Notes: generated by a model not told the origin, from the letters alone. A stretch of 64,000 bases of DNA from Petunia secreta (GCA_029990175.1 JARKIP010000021.1:17241501-17305500); one strand, 5' to 3'. Positions 1-10,191 are shown, counted from the stretch's first letter. A program made the numbers and translations.

Positions 1-1199
1 ATTATCAACAAATTCCTAAAATATGGAAGTTTACATAAGATTTGCGCGAATATTAGAGGTAAAGGAAACAAAAACTAGTCTAGAAGGGTCATAATTTAGA
101 ATAAAATGTCAACACATCATAGGAGGTGTCTAACACCTTCCTTTTAGATTTTGAACCCTTACCTAGATTTTCTAGTACGCAGATCAAGTTTCAGAGTCAA
201 CTTTAAAATTGTCTAGAAATAAAGTAGGTGTCCTAATACACTTAGTTAAATAACTTAATAGATGGTGACTCCAATTTTTACCATGACATAAGGGGTCGAT
301 ATTATTTTGGCTCACAATATGAATAAGTGCAGACGGTTGTCGTGATTACTAACTATTAACATCTGAAGTTATATTTATCATGTACTCTTGTGAATATGCC
401 AATGATGACGATTTAGCCTTATTTATTTACAAAATAGACATAATGTTTTGCTTACTAAATGAATAAGTATGGTTGGATTGTCCTAATTTTCTTCTCAATG
501 TGTTGGGAGCGCGAGAAAATTTTAAATTACAGATTCCTTAAATGTAAAGGTGCTCATTTTTTGAAGACCATCTTCAATGTGCTCAATTTCTCAAGACCGA
601 GTGCAAATATGCTTATTTTTTATAAATCTCCTAAAAGAATATCAAACTAGGCCTCCATGCACCCGTCAAATAGGCTCAATCCGCTCTCAAAAAATATTTT
701 CTTGTGTGAATTGAACACTTTTTGGCATGATCTTGAAGTGCTGAATATTTTTTCCACGGTCCAAAAAATTTTAAGCATATTTATTAAGGGTCTAGACTTG
801 AGCATTTTCACAATGTCTCATATCTTGCTTCACCTGCTTCTTCTCATATTCGATCGTTGGAGACCATATTCCCCTCATCGGCGCCATTTCCTTACAAGCA
901 GTCGCCGCCATCCTTACAACCAGTCGCCGTCGATTCAACTGGCTACAAAACTGCAACAAGTCCCCCCCCCCCTTAGAGCTAATTCTCATGTCGATGCCGG
1001 CGAATCGGTGATGACCTAATAGGAGAATCAGTTCAAATGCTTTGTAGTATATGATGGTTGGATGAACTAGTTCGATTGGAACGTGTTTGATTACAGTGTG
1101 TTACAACTACTATTGTTTCCTTACGACAGAAATATTGGACGGACTCCGTCGTCATGAGTGTTCCGTTCATTATGTAGAGATTTTTATTTTATTTAAACA
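1..1199. other. AT-rich stretch without a recognisable gene
   Basis: Open frames at 459-650 and 657-1019 show no known domain and are read as chance. One unit of the degenerate repeat described at 1200-1685 is visible at about 399-470, so this region is probably old repeat DNA. A C homopolymer sits near 960. Confidence 0.5.
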
Positions 1200-1685
1200 A
1201 TTTTTTTTTTCGAATGTGAGCACGATTTGGACTCATTTATTTTCAAAATATACTTAATATTTGGCTCTTACTATGAATAAATGATGACAGATTGGTCTAG
1301 TTATGTTTTTCTTTGAATTTTTGTATATGATTGAAGTGATGGCGATTTGGTGTCAATTATTCGTAAAATAAAAAAAATTGGCTCACTTATGAATAAATGC
1401 GGCAAAATTGTCTTCATTTTTTATATATTTTTTTTGGTTAATTAATGATGAAGTGAGGACAATTTGGTCTCATTTATATGCAAAATATATATAGTATTTT
1501 TGCTCATTGTATGAACAAATACGATCTAATTGTCGTTATTTCTAATATAAGCACTTGAAGTTATTTTTTGTGGATGTGTGAAGTAAGACCGATTTAGCCT
1601 CATTTCTTTAAAAAACAAACACAATTTTTGGTACAATATAGGCATAAATAAAGACAGATTGACATTGTTTCTACTTTGTAGGGAG
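1200..1685. repeat. Degenerate ~120-bp tandem repeat
   Basis: Four diverged units begin near 1210, 1337, 1454 and 1583. Each reads roughly gtga-x-gacgatttggtctcattta, a short A/T run, ttggctcac-tatgaataaatg, then agattg. A related single unit lies near 399. Unit spacing is 117-129 bp. The second copy is at 46198-46680. Confidence 0.65.
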
Positions 1686-1862
1686 TAGTGATATATTTTG
1701 AAATTATGGCTTCATAAAGGTTTTGCAAAGACATTTTTGTAATTACGACTTTATTAAAATGCGGTGGTATTTTAATAACGAAAAGTGCTCAATTTTTAAA
1801 TACTACTTTTAAAGTGTTTAGAACTTCAAGACCACCTTCATTATTGCCTATTTGTTAAATTA

Positions 1863-2172
1863 TGCACATAAAAAATTTCACTACATGTACCCCTTATCCT
1901 TGGTTATGGTTTTTTGTCCCCACTTAAAAATGGTCTCGGTAGGCAACACTTCACGTTATAAATTTACAAGTGTTCCTTCGAAGGAAACACTTCAAGTATA
2001 AATTGCAAGTGCTGAGCACTTCAAGTTATCTGGAGAGTGTGTTGACAGAGATAAAAGGTCAAGTATTGTCCCCATGGGGGCACTTGTCAAGTTAGTAAGA
2101 CCATTCTTGTAAAACCACTTTAAGCAAAGCCAATAAGGCAAACCATTGGCTAACGTGTCATAGTTTTGTAAA
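1863..2172 (-). mobile_element. Non-autonomous element of the 'aacttgaagtg' family, reverse orientation
   Basis: In reverse complement the right edge begins GGGAATTTACAAAACTATGAC and the left edge ends in a TAGTGAAATTTTTT-like sequence. These are the same edges as the two elements at 16383-16945 and 16975-17529. The interior has the same alternation of cacttg and aacttgaagtgct. I could not find a clear target duplication here. The second copy is at about 46855-47164. Confidence 0.55.
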
Positions 2173-2485
2173 TTCCCTCAAAGGGGGTGATTTACAAAAA
2201 CAGGACAATGCTGGCGCCCCATCATAGATTTGGACTCTGTAAGGAAAGTCTTACAAATTCAGCCTACAAGAAAGTTCGTGACGACCGCCAGATCATTCTA
2301 TTAATAAAAACCTAGCGATTTCCAGGATATTCTGTTTGGCGGCCCCAATAAACTTTCCCCAATAGTGGCTATTTTTGAAACACTTTTCTTATAAAGATTA
2401 AAATTATAATAGTGGCAGTATATCTGTCTATTTCACACAAAACTTCACAAAGAACTGACACACACAAAGCCCAATTCCAATTGGG
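2173..2485. other. No gene seen
   Basis: Unremarkable non-coding sequence between two small elements. No long frame, tandem repeat or terminal repeat was recognised. Confidence 0.4.
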
Positions 2486-2494
2486 AGATTGAAG

Positions 2495-3044
2495 GTAAAA
2501 ATTTTGCCAAGCGGTCACTTTTAATACCGGTATTTAGTTTGAGGCCACTATTTTCTTTGGTCTTACACTAGAGGCCACTTTTGGACCTTTACTAAATAAG
2601 CATTGACTTAAGTTCTGATCATTGACTGAAGTTCTGTCCATATAGCCCTGGACTGAAGTTTTATCTTTAAAGACTGAACTTTAATCCATATGGCCCTAGA
2701 CTTAAGTTCCATCTTTAAGGACTGAACTTTAGTCAATATGGCCCTGGACTGAAGTTCTATCTTTAAGGACTGAACTTCAATCCATATGGCCCTGGATTGA
2801 AGTTCTATCTTTAAGGACTAAAATTCAGTCAACATGGCCCTGAACTGAAGTTCTATCTTTAATGAGTGAACTTCAATCCATATGGCCTTGGACTAAAGTT
2901 CTATCTTTAAGGACTGAACTTCAATCCAGGGCCTGGACTGAAGTTCTATCTTTTAAGCGAAAGTGGCCACAAACTAAATATTTTGGTATTAGTGACCTGT
3001 GCCCAAAGACCAGTGGCAAAATCGGCCTTTTGTGCACTTACCCC
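2495..3044. mobile_element. 550-bp non-autonomous element with 9-bp TSD and internal tandem repeats
   Basis: Identical 9-bp direct repeats AGATTGAAG flank it (2486-2494 and 3045-3053). The ends are imperfect inverted repeats: the left has GGTAA, ATTTTGCCA and ATTTAGTTTGAGGCCACT, and the reverse of the right has GGTAA, ATTTTGCCA and ATTTAGTTTGTGGCCACT. The interior (about 2610-2955) is a tandem array of a roughly 65-bp unit, ggccctggactgaag + ttctatctttaaggactgaac. A 9-bp TSD is typical of Mutator-like elements, so this is probably a MULE-type MITE. The small open frame at 2862-3095 is part of the array and not a gene. Confidence 0.72.
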
Positions 3045-3074
3045 AGATTGAAGCTTTTAGAAACTGAGTTTCTT

Positions 3075-3480
3075 ACGGGAAATTTTGATGCGTAGCCATT
3101 TTTGGACGCACTCAATGAGTTTTATTCACCGTTACCAAATTAATTAAAGAATAGCCAAAGATCCGCGCGCATACTTACATTCCATTAGCATTGGCAAACG
3201 CCCCAAACCACTCTTAGTATTTTATACTAGGACTTTGAACATATCCCATTATTTAATACTACTTGGATTCATGTACCTGGAGCTTTATAAGTCCCAGTAT
3301 TTTATACTGGGATTGAACATAAACACTAGTCTCAGTATTTAATATTGGGACTAGTGTTTAAGTGATCCCAGTATTTTATACTGGGATTTTGAACCAAGAT
3401 GTTCAAAATACTAGTACTTGTCCGGAGGTGGCTATTTCTTAATAAATTTATTTTTGATGGCTACGGATCAATTAGTGCAC
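3075..3480. repeat. Fold-back block holding palindrome cluster
   Basis: The left arm (about 3086-3165; key pieces gatgcgtagccattttt and attaattaaagaatagcca) is repeated inverted at about 3425-3470 (tggctatttcttaataaa and tttgatggctacggatc). Between the arms lie the palindromes annotated at 3214-3387. A diverged direct copy of the left arm is at 3549-3650. It may be the subterminal region of the MULE or a separate fold-back element. The second copy is 48067-48515. Confidence 0.55.
3214..3387. promoter_or_regulatory. Cluster of palindromes CCCAGTATTTTATACTGGG
   Basis: Palindromic sites at 3214-3233 (TTAGTATTTTATACTAGGAC), 3245-3266 (weak), 3291-3313, 3331-3350 and 3365-3387. The site at 3331 is itself inside a longer hairpin (aaacactagt ... 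actagtgttt). The half site is CCCAGTAT, with a 3-bp centre. The same half-site logic (CCAG/CTGG arms) recurs upstream of every gene of the putative MULE. A dimeric DNA-binding protein site is the inferred role. Confidence 0.6.
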
Positions 3481-3544
3481 CCCTAACAGGCCCCTGCGCG
3501 AAAATTTTACATTTCTTACGTAAAAATTGACCCCGTAGTTAGTT

Positions 3545-4018
3545 CAGTGAAAATTTGATGACTAGCCAATTTTACACACGTTAAATGAGTTCCATCCACA
3601 GTTTTAAAATTCGTTGAGAAATAGCCAATAATGACTCACGTACATACAGGCTACTGCCACTAACAACAGCCCATACATTGAATTTACTGAACTACCCTTA
3701 AAAACCTACAGCTCAACAATAAATACAAATCACGCGTGAAAAAAATAGAGCAAAGCACACATTCTCTCAACTTTCTAGATCATCATCGTCTCTCTCCGGA
3801 AGTTTCAAATTCAAACTGTAAAAGGTTATTTGAGCTGCGTTTTCTCAGTTTCTGCGATGTTTCTGTGCTGAATTTCAGTTATTTTGTGGAAATATATCCG
3901 TGTTTGTGACTGTAAATCAATGATTTGAAATAAAAATTCGTGATTATGATCTCATTTGTATGCGAATTTACTGTTATATATAATTAATATGAATCTGAAT
4001 TAAATTCAAAAGTGTATG
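3545..4018 (+). promoter_or_regulatory. Probable 5' region of the MULE transposase gene
   Basis: A direct copy of the 3086-3165 arm is followed by a less A/T-rich, pyrimidine-rich stretch near 3770-3900 (tctctcaac, cgtctctctccgg) resembling a plant 5'UTR. A 5'UTR intron could then run from about 3850 to the acceptor at 4913-4914 (ataactacag). The transcription start and donor site cannot be fixed by eye. Confidence 0.35.
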
Positions 4019-4740
4019 CAGCACTAGGTGCTGGGGGTTTGTGTTACATTGAAGCAAAGCCCCGTTATAATATCCTGTAGCTATGATTATATTTTAGCTT
4101 ACCACTTCAAAATCACCTGTTATCCAGCATTAAATGCTGGAGATTAGTGTTACGTTGAAGCAAGGTCCCATACAATATCCTGTGGCTATGTATTTTAGTA
4201 TATAGAGCTGCACTTCAAAAAATCCTCCCTGTTTTCCAGCATTAAATGCTGGAGATTAGTGTTACTTTGAACCAAGGTCCCATTACAATATCCTGTGGCT
4301 ATGTATTTTAGCATATAGAGCTGCACTTCAAAAAATCCCCCCTGTTTTCCAGCATTAAATCCTGGGGATTACTGTTAAGTTGAAGCAAGGTCCTATTACA
4401 ATATCCTGTTGTCCAGCACTAAATGTTGGGGCTTAGTCTTACGTTGAAGAAAAGCCCCATTACAATATCCTATAGCTGTGATTACATTTTATGATATAGA
4501 GCTGCACTTCAAAAAACACCCTGTTGTCCAGCACTAAATGCTGGGGCTTAGTCTTACGTTGAAGAAAAGCCCCATTACAATATCCTGTAGCTGTGATTAC
4601 ATTTTATCATATAAAGTTGCACCTCAACAAATCCCCCTATTGTCCAGCACTAAATGCTGGGGTTTAGTGTTAAGTTGAAGCAAAGCCCCATTACAATATC
4701 CTGTAGCTATGGTATATTTTAGCATATAGAGCTGCACTTC
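4019..4740 (+). repeat. Seven-unit ~112-bp array with a palindrome in each unit
   Basis: Palindromes at 4019-4034, 4124-4140, 4236-4252, 4349-4365, 4413-4429, 4528-4544 and 4644-4660; the spacing is 105, 112, 113, 64, 115 and 116 bp. The best form is CCAGCATTAAATGCTGG. Each unit continues with a conserved module (cttagtgttacgttgaag, caaagccccattac, aatatcctgtagctatg, then gctgcacttcaa). The array ends about 260 bp before the transposase ATG. The same module recurs at 9078-9230 and 10385-10445. Second copy at about 49054-49775. Confidence 0.8.
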
Positions 4741-4917
4741 AAACCCCTCCCCCCCTCCTCCCCTGTATAATTATCCATTATACTATGGAAATGTATATTT
4801 AGCATATAGGTTAGCAATTCTTAAGCTTTCATTATTAAGCTACAATTACAGTATTTTACCATGTGGCTTTCTTTGTCACTTAGTTTAGTATTTTTACTGT
4901 GTTTATAACTACAGGTG

Positions 4918-7661
4918 ATGGCTAAACAGTGTATTGTTCTTGCATTCAATGGGAAATGGACACCAGATTATAAGTACATAGATCATGAGACAAGGATTTT
5001 TCTGCATACTGAAACAGATACATTTGAAGATTTCAGAAAAAAACCTTTGGAAAAAGATAGATTTAGATGAAGAACATTTTGAGATATTCATATGGTTTGA
5101 TATGGAACTTGGAACAAGTAAAGGCGTCCCTATAAAAAATATCGATGATTTAATTAGCTGTTTACACTTGATGAAGAACAATTCCGAGTATAGAAGTAGA
5201 CGTTTCATAGTTGACATTACACAACGATCTCTACAGTCTGAGAGAGTTGATTACGCTGAAGAGAAAATGATAATGCAAATAGACAATGATGATGCTTTTG
5301 AAGTGATAGTTTTAACACCTCCGTCTGTCGAAGCTGTAGCAGTAGATCAACAGTTAATGCATGCTGAAAACAAAGAACAACAGCTTGTAAATCTTCAACT
5401 TCCTGAGACATCAAGTGCTGCAAAAAAGAGAAAGAGGTATTCAAGGAAGAAAATAAGAGAATCTCCTCATCCAATACTAAAAGAAAATGCAGATTTGGAC
5501 GACGTCAAGGTTGGATCAATTTTTTTAAACAAAAAGTGTGTCACTAAATGTTTCCAGACAAGTGCAATTGCACACAATTTTGAATTCAAGGTTGTGAGAT
5601 CAAGCACAACGAGATATTACTGGCGTGCATGAATGAAAAATGTGAGTGGAGTGTTCGATCTTGCAGAATTAAACAGTCCACACTGTTCAAAATACTGAAG
5701 TTTGAGAAGAATCACACTTGCTCAGTGGATGATAGAAAAAGAGACCAAAAACATGCTACGTCAAAGATTGTTCGAGATCAGATTGTTGAGAATCTGAGAG
5801 ACGATAATTATCCTGTTAAGCCTAATTTTGTTGTTGTAGAGATTAGAAGGAAAATGGGAGTTGTAATCTCTTATAATAAGGCATGACGTGCTATAAAAGA
5901 AGGAGAGTCTTTAATTAGAGGGATGCCTGAGGAGAACTTTCAGAAGTTACCAGCATATTTATATGAGCTAAGAGACATCAATACAGGCTCACACGTTGCT
6001 CTTCAAAGAGATGGTGAGAACAGGTAAAAAAATGTGTACTTATATATTTTTGTGTAGAATTCCATAAATGCTGATTAAAAAAAGCCTGTGAGACTGCACT
6101 GTTATTTGTTGGAGTCCCCGTCACAAAATGCTGTGACGTGGTAATTATGTATAAGTAAGGTTCCAGTACTAGAACCTGAGACTCAAAAATTTTAACATGC
6201 AATTCACTGATAACACTGCAATTCTATTATCCAGGTTCAAATATATATTTTTTGCTTGTGCGGCATCTATCAAAGGCTGGAAACATTGTAGACCTGTGAT
6301 AGTTGTCGATGGAACATTCCTCAAGGGGAGATATTCAGGCACACTATTGGTTGCAGTGACGAAAGATGCAAATAACCAAATCTTCCCACTTGCCTTTGGA
6401 GTTGTGGACTCAAAAAATAATCTGGCATACAATTGGTTCTTTAGGCAGTTGCGCATTGCATTTGGTTGCCGTGAGAATTTACTGTTCCTTTCAGATCGTA
6501 ATCCTGCAATTGCAAATGGGATTACAAATGTATATCCTGAATGTGCACATGAGATCTGTGTATATCATCTGGAAAAGAACCTTAACAAAAGGAACGTGAG
6601 TCATGCAGTGATAAGTATATTCAATAGTGCATGTCGAGTCTACACGATTGCAGAGTTTAAAACAGACATGAACCAAATGAAAGAAACGGATAGGGCAACC
6701 TATGATTACCTCATGGAAGAACCACCAGAGAGATGGACTAGAGCTTGCTGTTGAAATCGAAGATATGACATGATGACATCAAATATTGTGAAATCCATGA
6801 ATAATGCTCTGTTACATGCTCGGGGAAAATCAATACTGTCAATGGTGGACAACATAATGAACAAGCTACAGACCTGGTTTTATGAGAGATGGAAGAGTGC
6901 GCAGGATATTTTCTTTGCAACATCAAAATGGACAAATGATGAATTGAAAAAAAAAATAAAAAAAGCATATAGAATGAATGTGAGTATATCAACTAATACA
7001 GTTATATTTGGATGTGATTTGTCTTATGTCAATGATAATTAATGAAGTCCCAGCTTTTTTGTTGGGACTACATGGTATGCAAAAGCGGGGGATCCAGTAA
7101 ATTGCAGCATTATATCTGTTATGGTAGTTATTTATTTATTTTTCTTTTTACTAAATAAAAACTAGTCAAGTAGTCTTATACATTACATTTTTACAGGTTG
7201 ACCGGACTACGGATCAAAACTTTAAGGTAACAGATGAAGGGAGAGAATTCATTGTTTGTTTGAAGAAGAAAGAATGTCAATGCCTCAAGTTCCAGATGGA
7301 TGAAATGCCTTGTGAACATGCACTTGCTGCCATAGACAGAGTGCACCTAAACAAGTCGGATTATTGCTCTATATGGTATAAAAGAGAAACATGGTTAAAA
7401 CAGTATGAAGCGGAAATCAACACTGTTGGACATGAAGAATCATGGGTTGTACCTGATAGCATTAAAGAAGAGATAACAAAACCCCCAGATTTTAAACTTA
7501 AGGCAGGTAGAAGGCAGGAGAAAAGATTTGTCTCGACTGCAGAATATGTGAGACAAAAGGGGAAACAATGTGGGATATGTAGAAAGCGTGGACACAACAG
7601 GACATCCTGCAGACACACTCCTGTACTTCAACCATATTCAAAGAAACATCACTCCCAATAA
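4918..7661 (+). pseudogene. MULE (MuDR-type) transposase, copy 1, broken
   Basis: Three exons are readable: 4918-6023, 6235-6979 and 7197-7661, with GT-AG introns. Exon 1 has the N-terminal MULE region (start MAKQCIVLAFNGKW; later CMNEKCEWSVRSC). Exon 2 has the transposase core: VVVDGTFLKGRYSG and FLSDRNPA give two Asp, a C-x(4)-H (CVYHLEKN) follows, then TSNIV-SMN. Exon 3 has a SWIM zinc finger (CQC...CEH) and a C-terminal CCHC knuckle (CGICRKRGHNRTSC). Breaks: A-run frameshift at 5034-5040, 1-bp loss near 5618, TGA at 5884 (W expected) and TGA at 6752. The Glu of NIVESMN, probably the third catalytic residue, is Lys at 6791. Two of the breaks are C-to-T type changes. It would act in the nucleus to mobilise the element; here it cannot make a full protein. 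Confidence 0.85.
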
Positions 7662-8180
7662 AAATAATAGGTATGTTTCTCTATTTGCAATTTATTTTTT
7701 AATTCTATTTTAGTACAATTCAACACCCAAAGCTGCTATGTTAAATTTTTTTTTTTTTTTTTTCAGTTAGGAATCCCGTCGTCACTAGATAGATAGAAGA
7801 CCATTCTTCTCTATTTTCATCCAGTCGCAACAAATTTGAACTCAAAAAGGACTATTCACTTATAGAGAACTTTTTTTTTAAATTTTACTTCCTCTGTATT
7901 CTTTAACAAGGATTATTATATATAAAAAATACACTTTTCATTTGTTGTTGTGCAAAATAGTTGTCTTCATTTATCTATTTTCTAGTTTTTTTACTTATTG
8001 AACAACAAACATTTTGATCTTACTTAAATAATAAAAAACAGTACTTAGAAACACAGTTCATAATACAAAAAAAGATTGTTCATAATTCATGCACTGCTCA
8101 AAAACTTAAAAACACAGATCAAATAAAAACACAAACAAACATCCCCACATTAACTGAAAAAACATAAAAACTACTAAAAC
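7662..8180. other. Convergent 3' flank between transposase and B3-1
   Basis: Contains a long T-run (about 7747-7766; longer in copy 2) and a block from about 7850 to 8030 that is duplicated, diverged, at 11762-12010. The shared block includes cacttatagagaac, ttacttcctctgta, attgaacaacaaacatttt. Because the same block lies 3' of B3-2, it is probably the 3' flank that was duplicated with the B3 gene. Confidence 0.5.
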
Positions 8181-8716
8181 TTATTCAATCACAATAGGCT
8201 TCTGGGCTGATCCTACATCTTCGTCACTGCTGCCATCATCATCATCGTCGTCATCATCATCATCAACATCATAAACATTGTTGTGGCCTACTAATGAAAT
8301 TTCAAAAACCATAGTGGCAACACCGTTGTAAACCTCATGAACAACGTGATTAAACTAAAGCATATCACCCAGTCTGTAGCCTTTACGCTGAAGCATCTCC
8401 TTCCATCCATTGCACAACCTTGAGTGTCCCTTCCCAGCCTTGAACTTCATTTCATAATCAGTGTCATCAATTTCACAATTTATAAGTGCACTTCCATTGA
8501 CCTTTGGCAGCTTCTCTTTCCAACTCTCTGGAAAGATCTGAAAAAATAAACTTTCAGAGTTAATACAAAAAAAAAAAAACATTGAAAAATTAGATGAACA
8601 AAAACATAAAAAATAATTTGGTAATTTTTTTAATATACAAAATCATCTCTTTGGAAGTATGATTTTGTTATTTCCATAGTGAAACTGCCTAGTTCCTCCC
8701 AACGATCGTCCTCCAT
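8181..8716 (-). pseudogene. B3-like DNA-binding protein gene B3-1, copy 1 (one stop)
   Basis: Two exons: 8639-8716 (26 codons, MEDDRWEELGSF...YFQRDDF) and 8181-8537, joined by a GT-AG intron at 8538-8638. The product would be 144 aa. Residues about 20-105 fit a plant B3 fold: FPESWKEKLP, a basic/aromatic middle (YEMKFKAG), then LCNGWKEMLQRKGYRLGDML, the GW...GD signature of B3 proteins, and a final VATMVFEIS strand. The C-terminus is an Asp run followed by GSSDEDVGSAQKPIVIE. A single in-frame TAG at 8355-8357 follows GDML, so this copy is probably a pseudogene. Its role is inferred as nuclear DNA binding. A TATA box and palindromes lie upstream. B3-2 is a paralogue with the same tail and intron position. 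The family assignment is by motif only. Confidence 0.62.
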
Positions 8717-8782
8717 ATTATTGTTTGGATGAAAAAATAAATTAGTTGCAATCTTGTTGTTGTTTGCTTCAACTGCAAAGCA

Positions 8783-8791
8783 TTATTTATA
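8783..8791 (-). promoter_or_regulatory. TATA box of B3-1
   Basis: TATAAATAA on the minus strand, about 67 bp before the ATG at 8716. The downstream stretch (ctttgcagtt) is shared with the B3-2 promoter at 12790, so the two core promoters descend from one. Confidence 0.6.
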
Positions 8792-9077
8792 GGCTAGGAG
8801 TTACTAACTTTTGTTCAACTGTTATGGTCAAAGACAATATGTATAGTCAAAAATAGATTAAATATCACTATAAATGTAGTCAAAAAAGCTGTGTTTCTAT
8901 GTTCTTCCCTATGTTTCTTCCAGTTCGAGGTCTTCTCGTATGCCAATGTTATCCTGATAAAATGCTGGTACCCGAGATATTTGCTGACACACTCTTAAAA
9001 ACTGGAACAGCTTCTATATTTACAATAACGTCTCAGGATAAAAAGCTTGAGCACCCATGTGCCTAAAACTACTGGCT
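8792..9077 (-). promoter_or_regulatory. B3-1 upstream region
   Basis: Non-coding, A/T-rich DNA between the TATA box and the palindrome pair at 9078. No open frame of note. A stem of tgctggtaccc type is visible near 8960 but I assign it no role. Confidence 0.4.
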
Positions 9078-9230
9078 CCAGCATAAAAATCTGGGGATTA
9101 GCATTACATTGAAGCAAAGTCCCATTACAATATCCTGTAGCTATTCAAAATCACCCCCTGTTGTCCATCATTAAAATGTTGGGACTTAGTATTACGTTGA
9201 AGCAAAGTCCCATTACAATATCCTGTAGCT
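9078..9230. promoter_or_regulatory. Two palindromic motif modules upstream of B3-1
   Basis: Sites ccagcataaaaatctgg (9078-9094) and ccatcattaaaatgttggg (9165-9183). Both are followed by the attacattgaagcaaag / cccattacaatatcctgtag module of the 4019-4740 array. They lie 290-390 bp upstream of the B3-1 TATA box. The copies in Q2 and Q3 begin at 25222 and 54027. Confidence 0.65.
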
Positions 9231-9733
9231 ATACTATATTTATCAACACAAGAGTTGTTACTTGTCACCTTAAATACCTACTAATGGAAATGGTCCATTT
9301 GCTACCAGACAAAATACTAAGGGGGAAAAAAAAGAAAAGAGGAACTCAAAATTCGTCTGGGCGATGCAAATTAAACGCGTATGGTATGGAAGAGAAGGGT
9401 TTTTGCCAGGAAGTTCTAATCAGAAATACTGAGGCATGTATTGCTAGGACTATACTTAAACATTATTTAAGAGTCAACATTTTACATACAACACAAAAGG
9501 CAAAATTTACAGCCAATTTCATTAACAGTGACATAAAAATTACATAAAAGCATACTTCTAAAAACACAACAAAAAAAAAAAGTATCCTCAAGTACAAGAA
9601 AAGATAAATTACACTTGTCTCACACAAATGTTAAGACTGTCTGTTTGTATTTTTAAATACATGATATCATTGTAAAAAAAATCCTAATATGTGAAAGAAC
9701 AACAATAGATAATATATCAAATTAAAACATTGT
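9231..9733. other. 3' flank of CC1
   Basis: The open frame 9161-9547 on + runs through the motif module and the CC1 3' flank and has no domain, so I do not call it. From about 9450 to 9625 the sequence is a diverged duplicate of 10480-10635 (aaacattatttaagag, ttacagcca, agtatcctcaagtacaag), the 3' flank of CC2. Confidence 0.5.
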
Positions 9734-10081
9734 TTATTCTCCATAATTCCTAAATACGGGCTCCCCTGGCCCTCCATTGTGCAATTGCAGGGGATCTGCC
9801 ATCACCTTAAACAATTCCATCAGTTTTTCATAATATTGTCGCTGCGTGTACCTTAAATTCCACAACTCATCTTCACATTTCTTTCTGAATTCGTTCAAGG
9901 ATTCCACCTCCTTCTTCAGATATTCAAAACGCCAACAGAGGTCTCTTGGTATTGAAGGCAAGTTAGTAACATGCCTTTGAGTTGATGGTCCATGACCATT
10001 CTGCTAAACATGTCTTCCATTGGATGGTCCGCGGCCATTGGATGGTCCGTGGCCATTTGATGGTCGGTGGCCATTCTCCAT
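9734..10081 (-). pseudogene. Small coiled-coil protein gene CC1, copy 1 (one stop)
   Basis: 115 codons from the ATG at 10081. The N-terminus (residues 1-24) is a short NG(H/R)GPS repeat, four times. A TAG at codon 26 (10004-10006) follows RHV. The rest reads LPSIPRDLCWRFEYLKKEVE, then ESLNEFRKKCEDELWNLRY and QRQYYEKLMELFKVM, a heptad-rich helix likely to form a coiled coil. It ends GGPGEPVFRNYGE. I recognise no family. The same TAG is in all three copies. CC1 sits between B3-1 and CC2 on the same strand, and has its own TATA box and palindromes. It may be a partner of the B3-like proteins (inference). Confidence 0.5.
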
Positions 10082-10181
10082 CGATACTTTTGATCAGATA
10101 GTATTTAAAACAATTTTATTTTTTTTCTTTCAATAACAAAAATGACAGATTGGATTCATGTCTATCTGTTTTATGGGTGGG

Positions 10182-10191
10182 AATTTATATA
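10182..10191 (-). promoter_or_regulatory. TATA box of CC1
   Basis: TATATAAATT on the minus strand, about 100 bp before the ATG at 10081. Palindromes begin 140 bp further upstream. Confidence 0.5.

Larger units (their letters stand above)
1..8518. repeat. Duplicated segment P, copy 1
   Basis: This segment recurs at 44993-53463 in the same orientation. The first base of the window already matches 44993, so the copy continues beyond the left edge. Differences seen by eye are single bases, homopolymer lengths (the C-run near 960, the T-run near 7750), a 43-bp motif insertion in copy 2 after the palindrome at 3310, and a 98-bp deletion in copy 2 of the transposase. It holds satellite-like repeats, a small 9-bp-TSD element, palindromic motif clusters, a MULE transposase pseudogene and most of a B3-like gene. 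Confidence 0.93.

Noticed and set aside
657..1019. 120-codon open frame
   Set aside because: No domain, differs in length between the two P copies because of the C-run, and lies in repeat DNA.
4019..4740. CRISPR-like array (regular palindromic repeats)
   Set aside because: Spacers are also repeated, unit length is ~112 bp and the context is a plant transposon.
9161..9547. 128-codon open frame on +, present in all three Q copies
   Set aside because: It runs through the palindrome module and the duplicated 3' flank of CC1. Conservation only reflects the recent duplication.
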